Below are positions 63,891 through 64,000 of a stretch of 64,000 bases of DNA, in pieces (positions within the stretch are counted from its first letter, which is position 1; the number at the start of each line of letters is the position of its first letter). The notes under the pieces are model-generated. The model worked only from the letters and a program-made list of their open reading frames with translations, was not told the origin of the DNA and ran no database searches. Position numbers and translations under genes: made by a program. The stretch spans positions 186,001-250,000 of the forward strand of contig NZ_JAJUFQ010000004.1 of the NCBI RefSeq assembly GCF_029263665.1. The letters run 5' to 3'. This DNA is from Halomonas sp. GTDB lineage: Bacteria; Pseudomonadota; Gammaproteobacteria; Pseudomonadales; Halomonadaceae.

Positions 63891-64000
63891 ATGAAAGTAT
63901 CTATTATCGGGACAAGTAATTCAGTTATAAAGAATGGCTATACCCAGGCATTGAGAGAAAAATTTGAAGTTCATAACTTATCTTCTGGAAGAAACCCCAT
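63891..64000 (+). CDS. N-terminal part of an SGNH/GDSL-like protein, cut by the window edge
   Basis: ATG 63891 opens a frame running off the window: MKVSIIGTSNSVIKNGYTQAL, then REKFEVHNLSSGRNP. The beta-strand followed by GTSNS resembles block I of SGNH hydrolases (G-D/T-S-N-S), where Ser would be the nucleophile. Base composition is AT-rich like the SGNH gene at 60072. It may modify surface polysaccharide; only 36 residues are visible. Confidence 0.6.
   Translation, partial: MKVSIIGTSNSVIKNGYTQALREKFEVHNLSSGRNP

Noticed and set aside
1..64000. CRISPR arrays, tRNA, rRNA or prophage genes
   Set aside because: No regularly spaced repeats with unique spacers, no tRNA-like cloverleaf with its conserved bases, and no phage structural or integrase genes were found by eye.

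Overview
The window reads as chromosomal DNA of a moderately halophilic gammaproteobacterium, most likely Halomonadaceae (Halomonas/Chromohalobacter type). This is inferred from protein style, fairly high GC, tightly packed operons, and the density of Na+-linked and solute-binding-protein-dependent carriers (two NhaC antiporters, one GltS-type symporter, two TRAP systems, one complete tripartite tricarboxylate (TTT) system and one orphan TTT binding protein). No rRNA, tRNA, CRISPR or phage genes were seen.

Layout: (1) 0.2-8.7 kb: FCD-type GntR regulator divergent from a run encoding NhaC, a gamma-glutamyltransferase-like Ntn hydrolase, a split chromate-transporter pair and TctC-TctB-TctA. (2) 9-11.7 kb: cysK, then an AraC regulator with a LysE-type exporter. 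(3) 11.8-18 kb: VOC protein, an HMG-CoA-lyase-like enzyme with a family III CoA-transferase, a divergent LysR regulator, an orphan TctC-type binding protein and a beta-propeller lactonase. (4) 18-25.2 kb: YeiH-family exporter, GMC oxidoreductase, TRAP transporter and IclR regulator, a gene set resembling isethionate (ise) loci. (5) 25.6-26.5 kb: a lower-GC pocket with a YkgB/DUF417 membrane protein and a tiny secreted protein. (6) 26.7-31.2 kb: 2-aminoethylphosphonate degradation (LysR, phnW, MFS carrier, phnX). (7) 31.3-36.6 kb: a second TRAP operon ending in a universal stress protein, divergent from a MocR regulator. (8) 36.6-41.8 kb: overlapping operon GltS symporter, YtcJ amidohydrolase, CobW GTPase, with a LysR regulator. 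(9) 41.9-49.7 kb: polyamine-type catabolism (GntR, two PuuB-like oxidases, NhaC, acetylpolyamine amidohydrolase, amino acid/polyamine permease). (10) 49.8-54.2 kb: malonate uptake and use (madM, madL, matB, malonyl-CoA decarboxylase). (11) 54.5-59.3 kb: RND pump and adaptor divergent from soxR, with a textbook SoxR box. (12) 59.3-64 kb: a disturbed region with a MITE-like element exactly at the soxR stop codon, an AT-rich gene for a TPR plus AlgX-like SGNH protein, a decayed second copy of the soxR 3' end, copper chaperones (PCuAC, SCO1), a small exported protein, and the start of another SGNH-like gene running off the window.

Most of the window is a chain of substrate-uptake plus catabolism modules, each with its own local regulator. 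The least explained part is the soxR-proximal insertion region at 59.3-61.8 kb.
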